A DNA stretch of 64,000 nt, from NCBI GenBank assembly GCA_028280195.1, contig JANQMH010000069.1, positions 1-64,000 of the forward strand, given 5' to 3'. Shown here in pieces: positions 17,481-26,825 of this stretch. The notes beneath the pieces were generated by a model that saw only the letters and a list, made by a program, of their open reading frames with translations, ran no database searches and was not told the origin of the DNA. Position 1 is the stretch's first letter. Each line of letters opens with the position of its first letter. Source of the stretch: Exilibacterium sp. Lineage in GTDB: Bacteria; Pseudomonadota; Gammaproteobacteria; Pseudomonadales; Cellvibrionaceae. Made by a program: the position numbers and the translations under genes.

Positions 17481-18710
17481 ATGGCCAAAACTTCCCTCAA
17501 TAAAGACAAGATCCGCTTTCTGCTGCTCGAAGGGGTGCACCAGTCCGCCGTGGAGACCCTGAAGGCCGACGGCTATACCAATATCGAGTATCTCAAGACT
17601 TCCCTGCCCGAGGCACAGTTGCTGGAGAGAATCGCCGATGCACACTTCGTCGGCATCCGCTCGCGCACCCAGCTGACCCGGCGGGTTTTCGAAAACGCAC
17701 CCAGGCTGATTGCCGCCGGCTGCTTTTGTATCGGCACCAACCAGGTGGATCTGGAAGCGGCCCAGGAGCACGGTGTCGCCGTGTTCAATGCGCCGTTCTC
17801 CAATACCCGCAGCGTCGCCGAGCTGGTGATCGCCGAGGCGATTCTACTGCTGCGCGGCATCCCGGAAAAAAGTGCCGCCTGCCATCGCGGCGGCTGGCTG
17901 AAGTCGGCCAGCGGCTCTTATGAAATCCGCGGCAAGACCCTGGGCGTCATCGGCTACGGCAGTATCGGCAGCCAGGTTAGCGTGCTGGCGGAGTCGCTGG
18001 GCATGAAGGTGCGCTTTTACGATGTGGTCGCCAAACTACCGCTCGGCAATGCCTCCCAGGCGCGCAGCCTGGAGGCGCTGTTGGCCGCGGCCGATATCGT
18101 CAGCCTGCATGTGCCGGAAACCGCGGCCACGCAGAATATGATCGGCGCGGCACAGATCGCGCAGATGAAAAAGGGCGCGATACTGATCAACGCCTCGCGC
18201 GGTACGGTGGTGGATATCGATGCGCTGGCGGCGGCGCTGCGCGAGCGACATCTGTCCGGCACCGCCATCGATGTGTTTCCGCAGGAGCCGCGCAGCAACG
18301 AGGAGGAATTTGTCAGCCCGCTGCGCCAGTTCGACAATGCCATACTCACGCCCCATATCGGCGGCTCGACCCAGGAGGCGCAGGAAAATATCGGCGTCGA
18401 GGTGGCGGAAAAACTGGTCAAATACTCCGACAACGGCACCACCACCAGCTCGGTCAACTTCCCCGAGGTGGCGCTGCCGGCCCACGAAAACGTCCACCGC
18501 CTGCTGCATGTGCACCGCAATACGCCGGGTGTACTGACCGCTATCAACCAGGTGTTTTCCAGCCACAATATCAATATCTCCAGCCAGTATCTGCAGACCA
18601 ACGACAAGGTCGGCTACGTGGTGGTGGATATCGACGCGGACTACAGCGAGCTGGCGTTACAACAGCTGCGCAGTATTGAGGGCACTATTCGCTGTCGAGT
18701 ACTGTTTTAA
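17481..18710 (+). CDS. serA: D-3-phosphoglycerate dehydrogenase
   Basis: First enzyme of serine synthesis, oxidising 3-phosphoglycerate with NAD. At 409 residues it matches the E. coli SerA length and class. The NAD-binding site is GVIGYGSIGSQ (about 155), active-site Arg lies in NASRGTVVD, and the His in LTPHIGGSTQEA. The C-terminal ACT domain (NTPGVLTAINQVFSSHNINI) is the usual serine-feedback site. The start ATG at 17481 gives the standard MAKTSLNKDKI opening. Its last 26 bases overlap the end of the convergent hydrolase gene. Confidence 0.96.
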   Translation: MAKTSLNKDKIRFLLLEGVHQSAVETLKADGYTNIEYLKTSLPEAQLLERIADAHFVGIRSRTQLTRRVFENAPRLIAAGCFCIGTNQVDLEAAQEHGVAVFNAPFSNTRSVAELVIAEAILLLRGIPEKSAACHRGGWLKSASGSYEIRGKTLGVIGYGSIGSQVSVLAESLGMKVRFYDVVAKLPLGNASQARSLEALLAAADIVSLHVPETAATQNMIGAAQIAQMKKGAILINASRGTVVDIDALAAALRERHLSGTAIDVFPQEPRSNEEEFVSPLRQFDNAILTPHIGGSTQEAQENIGVEVAEKLVKYSDNGTTTSSVNFPEVALPAHENVHRLLHVHRNTPGVLTAINQVFSSHNINISSQYLQTNDKVGYVVVDIDADYSELALQQLRSIEGTIRCRVLF

Positions 18711-19722
18711 CCAGTACGCCGTCAGTCGTTTCAGTCCCCTCGAGCAGATAGCGCAACAGGGTCTGAAACACCTCGATGCGGTAGGCAGCGGATTCGTTCA
18801 CCAACTGGTGTCTGGCGCCGGGCACGATCGCCAGCCGCGCGCGCGGAAATTTCTTGCGGATCAGCCGGGTGTTGTAGCGCCAGTCGACAGTGGTATCACC
18901 GTCGCCCTGGATTATCAGAAAGCGGCAATCGCCGGGCTTGAAACGGCGCACGCTGCGCATCCACTTTTTTTTCGCGCCGACCCAGCGCAACGGTAAATAA
19001 CGCGACTGCAGCGGATCGCCGCGGCGCAGGAAGCGCATGAATTCTTCGTTGTGACTGTTGACGGCAAAGGAGCGCGGCACCCGCTTGACAAAGGGCCGCA
19101 ACAGTTCATAGGCCCAGCGCGAATAACTCCAGCCGTAGGAGCGCACCAGCGGCGCCAGCAGCACGATCTGGTGCAGGCCGCGGGCGCCGCGGTGATGGAG
19201 GCTGTTGTGATGAAGGCTGTTGTAATGAAGATAGTTGAGTATGGCGGCAGCGCCGGTGCTCTGGGCGACGACATGACAGGGCGGCGGCACCTTGCCCAGG
19301 CACAGCTGCAGGCAGTCGCCCAGCGCCTCGCGATACTCGTCGAAAGAATCGATACAGGCGCGCTCGCCGCTGCTGAGACCGTGGCCCGGCAGGTCGGCAA
19401 TGGCCACAGCGAACTGGTTCTGCAGCAAAAAGCGAATGATATGCTGGTAAACCCCGGCGTGATCGAAGTAACCGTGTACCAGGAACACACAGCCGCGCGC
19501 CACGTCCGGCGACCAGTAGTGCATCGACAGCGTGTAGTTGCCGGCCCGCACCCGACCGAAACGGTGGCTGATACCGTCGAGTGCCTTGGCGAAATTGATC
19601 TGGTAATAATTCAGATAGGCCTGCACATCCCTGCCCGCCAGCCAGTCACTCTGGTCGGCGGAAAAGGAAAAGGCCGGCATGCCGGCCACCACGCGTTTGA
19701 GCGCCGCCGCTTTCAAGGTCAT
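18685..19722 (-). CDS. Alpha/beta hydrolase (monoglyceride-lipase-like)
   Basis: Protein of 345 residues with a serine hydrolase fold. Oxyanion region VFLVHGYFDHAGVY, nucleophile elbow HVVAQSTGAAA, acid in IQGDGDTTVDW, and catalytic His in VPGARHQLVNES. The GHGLSSGERACIDSFDEYREAL block resembles bacterial lysophospholipases and monoacylglycerol lipases. Immediately after the nucleophile strand is a low-complexity stretch, NSLHHNSLHH, encoded by three 15-bp repeats. It starts 23 bp after fba and may be the last gene of the tkt-epd-pgk-fba operon, a link that is positional rather than functional. Confidence 0.82.
   Translation of the reverse strand: MTLKAAALKRVVAGMPAFSFSADQSDWLAGRDVQAYLNYYQINFAKALDGISHRFGRVRAGNYTLSMHYWSPDVARGCVFLVHGYFDHAGVYQHIIRFLLQNQFAVAIADLPGHGLSSGERACIDSFDEYREALGDCLQLCLGKVPPPCHVVAQSTGAAAILNYLHYNSLHHNSLHHRGARGLHQIVLLAPLVRSYGWSYSRWAYELLRPFVKRVPRSFAVNSHNEEFMRFLRRGDPLQSRYLPLRWVGAKKKWMRSVRRFKPGDCRFLIIQGDGDTTVDWRYNTRLIRKKFPRARLAIVPGARHQLVNESAAYRIEVFQTLLRYLLEGTETTDGVLVKTVLDSE
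19193..19237. repeat. Three 15-bp in-frame tandem repeats inside the hydrolase gene
   Basis: Units at 19193, 19208 and 19223 (plus-strand TGATGGAGGCTGTTG, TGATGAAGGCTGTTG, TAATGAAGATAGTTG). They encode a repeated five-residue HHNSL/LHYNS-type segment in the hydrolase. In-frame length means copy-number change would not break the gene. Confidence 0.85.
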
Positions 19723-19745
19723 GCGTGCAGGCTTGGGCCGGACAC

Positions 19746-20810
19746 TCAGCGAACCTGCGGGTCGAGTTCACCGCTGTCATAGCGGCCGCACATGGCCTCC
19801 AGGCCGATCGGTTTGATTTTATCGGCATTGCCGGCTGTGCCAAAAGCCTGGTAGCGGTCGATACAGATATCGCGCATTGCCGCGACGGTTTCCTTGAGAT
19901 ATTTGCGCGGATCGAACTCGCTGCGGTTGTGGGCCATAAAACGGCGAATGGCGCCGGTGGAAGCCAGGCGCAAATCGGTATCGATATTGACTTTGCGCAC
20001 GCCGTGGCGAATGCCCTCGCGGATCTGTTCCACCGGCACGCCGTAGGTCTCGGGAATATCGCCGCCGAATTCGTTGATGACTGCCAGCCATTCCTGCGGC
20101 ACTGACGACGAACCGTGCATCACCAGATGGGTATCGGGAATGCGGCTGTGAATTTCCCTGATGCGGTCGATGGCGAGAATATCGCCGGTCGGCGGCCGGG
20201 AAAACTTGTAGGCGCCATGAGAGGTGCCGCAGGCAATTGCCAGGGCGTCGACCTTGGTGGCGGCGACAAACTGCGCCGCCTCCTCCGGATCGGTCAACAG
20301 CTGCTCGCGGCTGAGTTTGCCGGCGGCACCGACACCGTCCTCCTCGCCCGCTTCGCCGGTTTCCAGTGAACCGAGGCAACCCAGTTCACCCTCCACTGAA
20401 ACACCACAGGCGTGGGCCATGGCAACCGCCAGACTGGTGACCTCGACATTGTAATCGTAACAGGCCGGCGTTTTGCCGTCCTCGCGCAGCGAGCCGTCCA
20501 TCATTACCGATGAAAAGCCCAGCTGTATGGAACGCTGGCACACCGCCGGCGAGGTGCCGTGATCCTGGTGCATGACCACCGGGATATGGGGAAATTCTTC
20601 GATCGCCGCCAGAATCAAATGCCGCAAAAACGGCGCCCCGGCATATTTGCGCGCCCCTGCCGAGGCCTGCACGATAACCGGTGAGCGGGTTTTGTCGGCG
20701 GCCTCCATAATCGCGCGCATCTGCTCGAGATTATTGACATTGAAGGCCGGCACGCCATAGTCGTGCTCGGCGGCGTGATCCAATAGCTGGCGCAAACTGA
20801 TAAGAGCCAT
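19746..20810 (-). CDS. fba: Class II fructose-1,6-bisphosphate aldolase
   Basis: Zinc-dependent aldolase of 354 residues, CbbA-like as in Pseudomonas. Metal-site pieces are [11 protein letters not shown] (His), [12 protein letters not shown] (Glu) and [10 protein letters not shown] (His). It interconverts fructose 1,6-bisphosphate with dihydroxyacetone phosphate and glyceraldehyde 3-phosphate. It lies 41 bp downstream of pgk, the classical gammaproteobacterial order. Confidence 0.95.
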   Translation of the reverse strand: MALISLRQLLDHAAEHDYGVPAFNVNNLEQMRAIMEAADKTRSPVIVQASAGARKYAGAPFLRHLILAAIEEFPHIPVVMHQDHGTSPAVCQRSIQLGFSSVMMDGSLREDGKTPACYDYNVEVTSLAVAMAHACGVSVEGELGCLGSLETGEAGEEDGVGAAGKLSREQLLTDPEEAAQFVAATKVDALAIACGTSHGAYKFSRPPTGDILAIDRIREIHSRIPDTHLVMHGSSSVPQEWLAVINEFGGDIPETYGVPVEQIREGIRHGVRKVNIDTDLRLASTGAIRRFMAHNRSEFDPRKYLKETVAAMRDICIDRYQAFGTAGNADKIKPIGLEAMCGRYDSGELDPQVR

Positions 20811-20851
20811 AGGGGTATTCCTTTATTCTTGTTGAAAAGCCAGTTGCAAAA

Positions 20852-22015
20852 CTAATCGCCGGCGCGCTGTTCCAGCATCGCAACCGCTGGCAGCGTTTTG
20901 CCCTCGACATACTCCAGGAAGGCACCGCCGCCGGTGGATATATAAGACACGTTATCGGTGATGCCGTATTTGTCCACCGCCGCCAGGGTGTCGCCGCCGC
21001 CGGCGATGGAAAAACCCTCGCTGTCGGCGATGGCCCGGGACAGCACCCGGGTGCCCTCGCCAAACTGATCGAACTCGAAGACACCGACCGGGCCGTTCCA
21101 GATAATGGTTTTGGCCCCGGCCAGTATCTGCGCCAGCCGTGCCGCTGACTGCGGGCCGATATCGAAAATCATCTCGTCGTCCTGCACATCCGCCGCCGGC
21201 TTGATGGCCGCCGCCGCGGTTTCCGCAAACTCTTTGCCCACCACCACGTCAGTTGGCAGCGGAATGTCGGTTTTTGCCATCAGCGCGCGGGCCTGATCGA
21301 TCAACTCGGCCTCGCACAGCGACTTGCCCACCGGCAGCCCGCTGGCGGCCAGAAACGTATTGGCGATACCGCCGCCGACAATCAGCTGGTCCACCTTGGC
21401 GGACAGACTCTCCAGCACCGTCAGTTTGGTCGACACTTTGGAGCCGCCGACAATGGCCACCAGCGGCCGGGCCGGATTGGCCAGCGCTGTTCGCAGCGCC
21501 TCGAGTTCGCCGGCCAGCAGCGGGCCGGCACAGGCCAGCGGCGCAAAACGGGCGACCCCGTGGGTGGAGGCCTGTGCGCGGTGGGCGGTACCGAAGGCAT
21601 CCATGACAAACACATCGCACAGCGCCGCATAGGCTCTGGCCAGGGGTTCCTCGTCACGCTTTTCGCCGCGGTTGAAGCGCACATTCTCCAGCAATACCAG
21701 TTCGCCGTCGGCCAGCTCGAGGCCGTCGCGCCAGTCCGCCACCACGCGAATCTCGCGCCCGAGCAGCTTGCCCATATGCGCCGCTACCGGCTGCAGGGAG
21801 AAGGCCTGGTCGAACTCGCCCTCCGTGGGGCGGCCCAGGTGGGACATCACCATCACTTTGGCGCCGGCCTGCAAGGCGCTGCGGACCGTGGGCAGCGACG
21901 CGCGGATACGGGCGTCGGAGCTTACCGCGCCGTCCTTTACCGGCACATTGAGATCCTGGCGGATCAGCACGCGCTTGCCGGCCAGGTCCAGATCGGTCAT
22001 TAACTTAACTGCCAT
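20852..22015 (-). CDS. pgk: Phosphoglycerate kinase
   Basis: Glycolytic and gluconeogenic kinase of 387 residues, the typical bacterial length. Substrate-binding motif [11 protein letters not shown] near the start, HLGRP, and the nucleotide-binding [14 protein letters not shown] close to the C-terminus. It starts 19 bp after epd ends. Confidence 0.96.
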   Translation of the reverse strand: MAVKLMTDLDLAGKRVLIRQDLNVPVKDGAVSSDARIRASLPTVRSALQAGAKVMVMSHLGRPTEGEFDQAFSLQPVAAHMGKLLGREIRVVADWRDGLELADGELVLLENVRFNRGEKRDEEPLARAYAALCDVFVMDAFGTAHRAQASTHGVARFAPLACAGPLLAGELEALRTALANPARPLVAIVGGSKVSTKLTVLESLSAKVDQLIVGGGIANTFLAASGLPVGKSLCEAELIDQARALMAKTDIPLPTDVVVGKEFAETAAAAIKPAADVQDDEMIFDIGPQSAARLAQILAGAKTIIWNGPVGVFEFDQFGEGTRVLSRAIADSEGFSIAGGGDTLAAVDKYGITDNVSYISTGGGAFLEYVEGKTLPAVAMLEQRAGD

Positions 22016-22034
22016 ACAAGGCCTCCAGATAGCA

Positions 22035-23129
22035 TTAGTCCAACAGAGCGGCCCAGTAGGCGGCCACGTCGATCATGCGATTGGCATAACCCCACTCATT
22101 GTCGAACCAGGTCAATACTTTTACCAGGCGCCTGCCCGCCACCCGGGTCTGACCGGCATCGACCACGCCGGAGCGGCGGTCGTGATTGAAATCGCAGGAT
22201 GCCAGCAGCTCCTCGGTGTAACCCAGCACGCCGTCAAAGCCATTGTCGGCGGCCGCCTGCAGGCAGGCATTGACCTGGGACACATCCACATCGCGCTGCA
22301 CCACCAGCGACAGATCGATGGCGGAAACGTTGACCGTGGGCACACGCATGGCCTGGGCCTCAAAGCGGCCGGCCAGTTCTGGCAGCACCCGTTCGATACC
22401 CCGCGCCAGACCGGTATCGACCGGGATAATGGATTGAAACACCGAGCGGGTCTTGCGCAGATCCGTGTGGTGGTAGGCGTCGATCACCGGCTGATCGTTC
22501 ATGGCCGAGTGAATGGTGGTGATAACACCGCTGTCGATACCAAAGGCATCGCGCAGGCTCTTGATGACCGGCACGATGCAGTTGGTGGTGCAGGCGGCGT
22601 TGGAGACAATGCGGTGTTGCGGGTTCAGCGACTGCTGGTTGACGCCGTAAATAATCGTGGCGTCGACATCCGCCCGCGCCGGCTGCGAGAACAGCACCCG
22701 CCCGGCACCGCGGGCGATATGCCGTTCGGCCTCGCGGCGATCGGAGAAGGCTCCGGTACATTCCAGCACCATGTCCACACCCAGTTCGGCCCAGGGCAGC
22801 TCCTCCACCTGCTCGCAGTGCAGTACCTGGATGGTATCGCCGTCGATACGCAATGTGTCGTTGTCGGCGCTGACATCAGCGGGAAAACGCCCGTGGGTGG
22901 AATCGTACTTGGTCAGATGGGCAATGGTCTTGCAGTCGGCCAGTTCATTGATCGCCACGATCTTCAGGCTGTCCTCTTTCAGGCCACCCTTGTTCGGGCC
23001 ACCCTGCTTGCGGCCGCGCTCCGGGCCACCAGCGACCGACACCGCCGACCACTGCCGGCGCTCGTAGAGGGCGCGCAGGATACAGCGCCCGATACGGCCA
23101 TAGCCATTGATTGCGACTCGCATGCTCAT
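22035..23129 (-). CDS. epd: Erythrose-4-phosphate / glyceraldehyde-3-phosphate dehydrogenase with N-terminal insertion
   Basis: GAPDH-fold enzyme of 364 residues that follows the Epd pattern: [33 protein letters not shown] with the catalytic Cys, [14 protein letters not shown], and DFNHD. Epd makes 4-phosphoerythronate for pyridoxal phosphate synthesis; in genomes with this gene order it can also serve as GAPDH. Odd feature: between RALYE and IVAINELAD, where E. coli Epd has about 9 residues, this protein has about 33, including a Gly/Lys/Arg-rich run ([17 protein letters not shown]) in the Rossmann fold. The reading frame is intact. It lies between tkt and pgk. Confidence 0.88.
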   Translation of the reverse strand: MSMRVAINGYGRIGRCILRALYERRQWSAVSVAGGPERGRKQGGPNKGGLKEDSLKIVAINELADCKTIAHLTKYDSTHGRFPADVSADNDTLRIDGDTIQVLHCEQVEELPWAELGVDMVLECTGAFSDRREAERHIARGAGRVLFSQPARADVDATIIYGVNQQSLNPQHRIVSNAACTTNCIVPVIKSLRDAFGIDSGVITTIHSAMNDQPVIDAYHHTDLRKTRSVFQSIIPVDTGLARGIERVLPELAGRFEAQAMRVPTVNVSAIDLSLVVQRDVDVSQVNACLQAAADNGFDGVLGYTEELLASCDFNHDRRSGVVDAGQTRVAGRRLVKVLTWFDNEWGYANRMIDVAAYWAALLD

Positions 23130-23158
23130 AGGATGACGTACCCGGCGTTCAAACGCAC

Positions 23159-25159
23159 CTAGTCCAGCAGCTCCCTGGCGGCAGCGACCACATTCTCCAC
23201 GGTAAAACCGAAGTGCTCCATCACCTGGCCGCCGGGCGCCGACTCACCGAAACTGTTCATGCCAACGATGCGGCCGTCGAGGCCGACATATTTGTACCAG
23301 AAATCCTCGTGCGCCGCCTCCACCGCAAGCCGGGCGCTGACCGCCAGCGGCAGCACCGCCTCGCGGTAAGTCGCGTCCTGGGCATCGAATACCGAGGTAC
23401 AGGGCATGGAGACCACCCGCACCGCATGCCCGGCTTCACCGAGCTGCAGCGCCGCCTCAACCGCCAGCTGCACTTCGGAGCCGGTGGCAATCAGAATCAT
23501 ATCCGGGCTGCCGTCGCAGTCTCTGAGTATATAACCGCCGCGGCCGACCGCCGCCAGCTGCGCCTCGCTGCGCGACTGCGGCTGCAGGCCCTGGCGGCTG
23601 AAGACCAGGGCACTGGGGCCGTCGCGCTGTTCGATTGCCGCTTTCCAGGCCACTGCCGATTCCACCGTATCGCAGGGGCGCCAGGTGTGCAGCCCGGGGG
23701 TGGCGCGCAGCGCGGTCAGCTGCTCAACCGGCTGGTGGGTGGGGCCATCCTCGCCCAGGCCGATGGAGTCGTGAGTATAGACAAAAATACTCTGCTGCTT
23801 CATCAGCGCCGCCATGCGCACGGCATTGCGGGCATATTCCATAAACATCAGGAAGGTGCCACCGTAATTGATGAAGCCCCCGTGCAGCGCGATGCCGTTC
23901 ATAATGGCGCTCATGGCGAATTCACGCACGCCGTAGTAGATATAGTTGCCACTGGCATCCGCCGCACTGACGCCCCTGGCGCCGGACCACAGTGTCAGAT
24001 TGGAGCCGGCCAGATCGGCCGAGCCGCCGAGCAGTTCCGGCAGCTCCGGACCAAAGGCATTGAGGCAGTTTTGCGAGGCCTTGCGGCTGGCCACTTTCTC
24101 CATGGCCTCCTGAGTCTGGCGGATATAGGCTTCGGCGCGCTCGCCAAACCCCTGTGGCAGGTCGCCCTCGAGCAGGCGGCGCTCGAATTCCGCCGCCAGT
24201 TGCGGGTGCTGCTGGCGATAGGCCGCCAGGCGGGCATTCCAGCCGGCCTCCGCCGCCTCGCCCTTCTGCTCGGCGTTCCAGCCGGCATAAATGTCCGCGG
24301 GTATTGCAAACGGCGGATACTCCCAGCCCAGGGTCTGCCGCGCCAGCGCCACTTCCTCCTCGCCCAGGGGTGCGCCGTGACAGCTCTCCTTGCCCTGCTT
24401 GTTGGGGGCGCCGAAGCCGATTACGGTCTTGCAGCAGATCAGCGTCGGCCTGCTGTCGTCGGCGCGCGCCTGCTCGATCGCGCTTTTGATGGCGCCGCTG
24501 TCGTGGCCGTCGACAGCCGCAATCACATGCCAGCCGTAAGCCTCAAAGCGCCCGGGCGTATCATCGGTAAACCAGTTCTGCACCTCGCCGTCGATGGAGA
24601 TGCCGTTGTCGTCGTAAAACGCGACTAATTTGCCCAGCCCGAGGGTGCCGGCCAGTGAGCAGGCCTCGTGGGAGATACCCTCCATCAGGCAGCCGTCGCC
24701 GAGAAACACATAGGTGTAGTGATCGACAGGCGTGTGGCCGGGGCGGTTGAACTGCGCCGCCAGCACCTTCTCGGACAGCGCCATACCCACGGCGTTGGCG
24801 AGACCCTGGCCGAGCGGCCCGGTAGTGGTCTCGACCCCGGGCGCATAGCCGCATTCGGGGTGCCCCGGCGTTTTCGAGTGCAGCTGGCGGAAGTTTTTCA
24901 ACTCCTCCACAGGCAGATCGTAGCCGCTCAGATGCAACAGTGAATAGATCAGCATGGAGCCGTGGCCGTTGGACATGACAAAGCGGTCGCGATCCGGCCA
25001 GTGGGGATTTTTCGGGTTGTGTTTGAGAAAGTCGTTCCACAGCACTTCGGCGATATCGGCCATGCCCATCGGCGCCCCCGGGTGACCGCTTTTGGCTTTT
25101 TGAACCGCATCCATACTGAGGGCGCGGATAGCATTGGCAAGTTGAGTGCGGGAGGGCAT
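23159..25159 (-). CDS. tkt: Transketolase
   Basis: Thiamine-diphosphate enzyme of 666 residues in the pentose phosphate pathway. Opening [20 protein letters not shown], substrate region [13 protein letters not shown], the cofactor motif [13 protein letters not shown] ... FYDDN, and [17 protein letters not shown] in the pyrimidine domain are all present. AGGAG precedes the ATG at a suitable distance. First gene of tkt-epd-pgk-fba; divergent from the SAM-cycle regulator gene with a 528-bp gap. Confidence 0.97.
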   Translation of the reverse strand: MPSRTQLANAIRALSMDAVQKAKSGHPGAPMGMADIAEVLWNDFLKHNPKNPHWPDRDRFVMSNGHGSMLIYSLLHLSGYDLPVEELKNFRQLHSKTPGHPECGYAPGVETTTGPLGQGLANAVGMALSEKVLAAQFNRPGHTPVDHYTYVFLGDGCLMEGISHEACSLAGTLGLGKLVAFYDDNGISIDGEVQNWFTDDTPGRFEAYGWHVIAAVDGHDSGAIKSAIEQARADDSRPTLICCKTVIGFGAPNKQGKESCHGAPLGEEEVALARQTLGWEYPPFAIPADIYAGWNAEQKGEAAEAGWNARLAAYRQQHPQLAAEFERRLLEGDLPQGFGERAEAYIRQTQEAMEKVASRKASQNCLNAFGPELPELLGGSADLAGSNLTLWSGARGVSAADASGNYIYYGVREFAMSAIMNGIALHGGFINYGGTFLMFMEYARNAVRMAALMKQQSIFVYTHDSIGLGEDGPTHQPVEQLTALRATPGLHTWRPCDTVESAVAWKAAIEQRDGPSALVFSRQGLQPQSRSEAQLAAVGRGGYILRDCDGSPDMILIATGSEVQLAVEAALQLGEAGHAVRVVSMPCTSVFDAQDATYREAVLPLAVSARLAVEAAHEDFWYKYVGLDGRIVGMNSFGESAPGGQVMEHFGFTVENVVAAARELLD

Positions 25160-25373
25160 GGGCTCTGGGCTCCTGTCGATAGAAGAAAGGGCGGAACTAG
25201 AAGGGGCGCCATTTTCGCTTACCGCGCGGGCGGGGTCAAAGGTATGGCTGGATATTTTCTGAACGGGCAGTGGTCCTTTTCATTCAACCACCTCCGGTTG
25301 GTCATTCGAGAGCTATCCACAATATGAAGTCCAAATATGGGATCGGAGTCGAATGGCATGACTTTGAGAAACA

Positions 25374-25522
25374 GCGGTGGTGGCCGACCCGGCCCTAACC
25401 CGGTCAGGGTCTGGGGGTCGAGACCCGCCGTAAACCCATCCGTGGGGGCTTCACGCCAGCATCCCTGCTGGCGAGAGTCTCGACCCCCAGACCCTGACCG
25501 GGTTAGGGCCTACCACCGCGGT
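25374..25522. repeat. MITE- or REP-like element with 34-bp perfect inverted repeats
   Basis: Left arm 25391-25424 and right arm 25477-25510 are exact reverse complements over 34 bp (GGCCCTAACCCGGTCAGGGT and 14 more bases). Outside them GCGGTGGT and ACCACCGC extend the pairing with a small left-hand insertion. The loop holds a nested hairpin CGCCAGCA/TGCTGGCG at 25455-25474. No coding capacity, so it must depend on an outside factor if mobile. It would form a very strong cruciform or RNA hairpin. Confidence 0.85.
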
Positions 25523-25636
25523 TTCAACAATATCTGTTGAGAACGCTGGAGATAGGTCCGCCGCTGGACAGGGCTTTCAGAAACTCTCGCCAGCTGGAGA
25601 GCTGCTGCCGGCCGGGCCCGATGCGATTCACAATCT

Positions 25637-25656
25637 ATATCAAAATATTTTGATAT
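25637..25656. promoter_or_regulatory. Perfect 20-bp palindrome, probable operator of the ArsR-type regulator
   Basis: ATATCAAAATATTTTGATAT is a perfect inverted repeat ending 31 bp before the ATG at 25688. Its size and A/T-rich dyad fit an ArsR-family winged-helix dimer site and suggest autoregulation. Whether the same site occurs before metK was checked by eye and not found. Confidence 0.7.
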
Positions 25657-25687
25657 GCCACCACATCCCTGCTAGACTCCGGCGACT

Positions 25688-26695
25688 ATGGTCGAAACCA
25701 CTGCGGTGCTCAAAGCAGCCGATAGCGGGCAGACGCCCTACCGGCAACTGGCCACACAGCTGAAAGCGGCCGGGGATCCGTTGCGGCTGGAAATATTGCG
25801 GGTACTGGCGAAGGATTCCTATGGCGTGCTGGAGCTGGGCCGCATCTTCGATATCAGGCAATCGGGTATGAGTCACCACCTGAAAGTGCTGGCCAACGCC
25901 GGGCTGGTGGCCACGCGGCGCGAGGGCAACTCGATTTTTTATCGCCGCGCCGCCACGGCACTCGACGAAGACACCCGCCAACTGCAGAACTCTCTCTATC
26001 TGGCTCTGGACCGGCAGCCGCTGAGCGGGCAGGTCAAAACCAGGCTGGCGCGAGTACAGGCGGAGCGCGCCGAGGCATCAAAGCAGTTCTTTGCCGAAAA
26101 TGCCGATAAATTCCGCGAGCAGCAGGACCTGATCGCCAGCTACCCGGTCTACGCCGAGCAGGTACAGGAGCTGCTGACTCACACCCCGCTGCCGGCCACC
26201 GCCTGCGCCCTGGAGGTCGGACCCGGTGAAGGCGAGTTCCTGGCGGTGCTGGCGCCCCGCTTCGAACAGGTGGCGGCACTGGACAATGCCGCCTCCATGC
26301 TGGATAAGGCGCGCGCCCGCGCCGCAGCGGCAGGGCTGGACAATATCAGCTTCATCTGCGGCGACACCGGCGAGGCGCGCCGCAGGCGGCTGGCCGCCGA
26401 CTGTGTCGTGGTGAACATGGTGCTGCATCACACACCGTCGCCGGCCGCCATATTTCAGGATATCAGCGCGCTGCTGCGACCGGGCGCTGCAGTGCTGATT
26501 ACGGATTTGTGCCGCCACGACCAGAGCTGGGCGCGCGAGGCCTGCGGCGATTTATGGCTGGGCTTCGACCCCCAGGATTTTTCCGGCTGGGCGGCCAACG
26601 CCGGCCTGGAGGAGGGCCAGAGCGTCTATTTTGCCCTGCGCAACGGCTTCCAGATTCAGCTGCGGCAGTTTTTCAAGCCGGCGCGGCCGCCCTGA
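25688..26695 (+). CDS. ArsR-family regulator fused to a SAM methyltransferase-like domain (SahR-like)
   Basis: Fusion of 335 residues. An N-terminal ArsR winged helix (about 15-105: GDPLRLEILRVLAKDSYGVLELG, SGMSHHLKVLANAGLVATRREGN) precedes a linker and a class I methyltransferase domain (ALEVGPGEGEFLAVLAPRFEQVAALD about 178-203, then NMVLHHTPSPAA). It lies directly upstream of metK-ahcY-metF. ArsR-type SahR proteins are known regulators of SAM-cycle genes in proteobacteria and sense S-adenosylhomocysteine; a methyltransferase-like C-terminal domain would be a suitable sensor. Whether it still methylates is unknown. No metal-binding Cys box typical of metalloregulators is visible. Confidence 0.85.
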   Translation: MVETTAVLKAADSGQTPYRQLATQLKAAGDPLRLEILRVLAKDSYGVLELGRIFDIRQSGMSHHLKVLANAGLVATRREGNSIFYRRAATALDEDTRQLQNSLYLALDRQPLSGQVKTRLARVQAERAEASKQFFAENADKFREQQDLIASYPVYAEQVQELLTHTPLPATACALEVGPGEGEFLAVLAPRFEQVAALDNAASMLDKARARAAAAGLDNISFICGDTGEARRRRLAADCVVVNMVLHHTPSPAAIFQDISALLRPGAAVLITDLCRHDQSWAREACGDLWLGFDPQDFSGWAANAGLEEGQSVYFALRNGFQIQLRQFFKPARPP

Positions 26696-26753
26696 GCGCG
26701 GCCCTCGGGATGCGTACTATACTAATCAGTACCCATTCGGAGGCTGAGGAATA

Positions 26754-26774
26754 ACTAGTGACTAGTGACTAGTG
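26754..26774. repeat. Three tandem copies of ACTAGTG
   Basis: 7-bp unit ACTAGTG at 26754, 26761 and 26768, in the leader between the regulator gene and metK, 52 bp before the metK ATG. Each unit contains the palindrome ACTAGT. May be slippage or a small protein-binding cluster; no known riboswitch pattern was recognised around it. Confidence 0.8.
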
Positions 26775-26825
26775 ACTGAATTTAACACCAACAGATCAGG
26801 ACACAATTTCTGGAGAATAGCGAAA

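Larger units (their letters stand above)
25160..25687. other. 528-bp divergent intergenic region between tkt and the SAM-cycle regulator
   Basis: Holds no convincing gene. The segment next to tkt (25160-25370) must contain its promoter and shows no clear motif. The centre is the hairpin repeat element at 25374-25522, and the far end is the palindromic operator candidate at 25637-25656. Confidence 0.7.

Noticed and set aside
25374..25522. tRNA or small structured RNA gene in the hairpin element
   Set aside because: A pure inverted repeat with no cloverleaf, promoter or terminator pattern of an RNA gene.
26696..26825. Possible SAM or SAH riboswitch in the metK leader, or between metK and ahcY
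   Set aside because: The 130-nt metK leader lacks the conserved cores I know for SAM-I, SAM-II or SAH riboswitches, and the metK-ahcY gap is only 44 bp. A covariance-model scan would be decisive.
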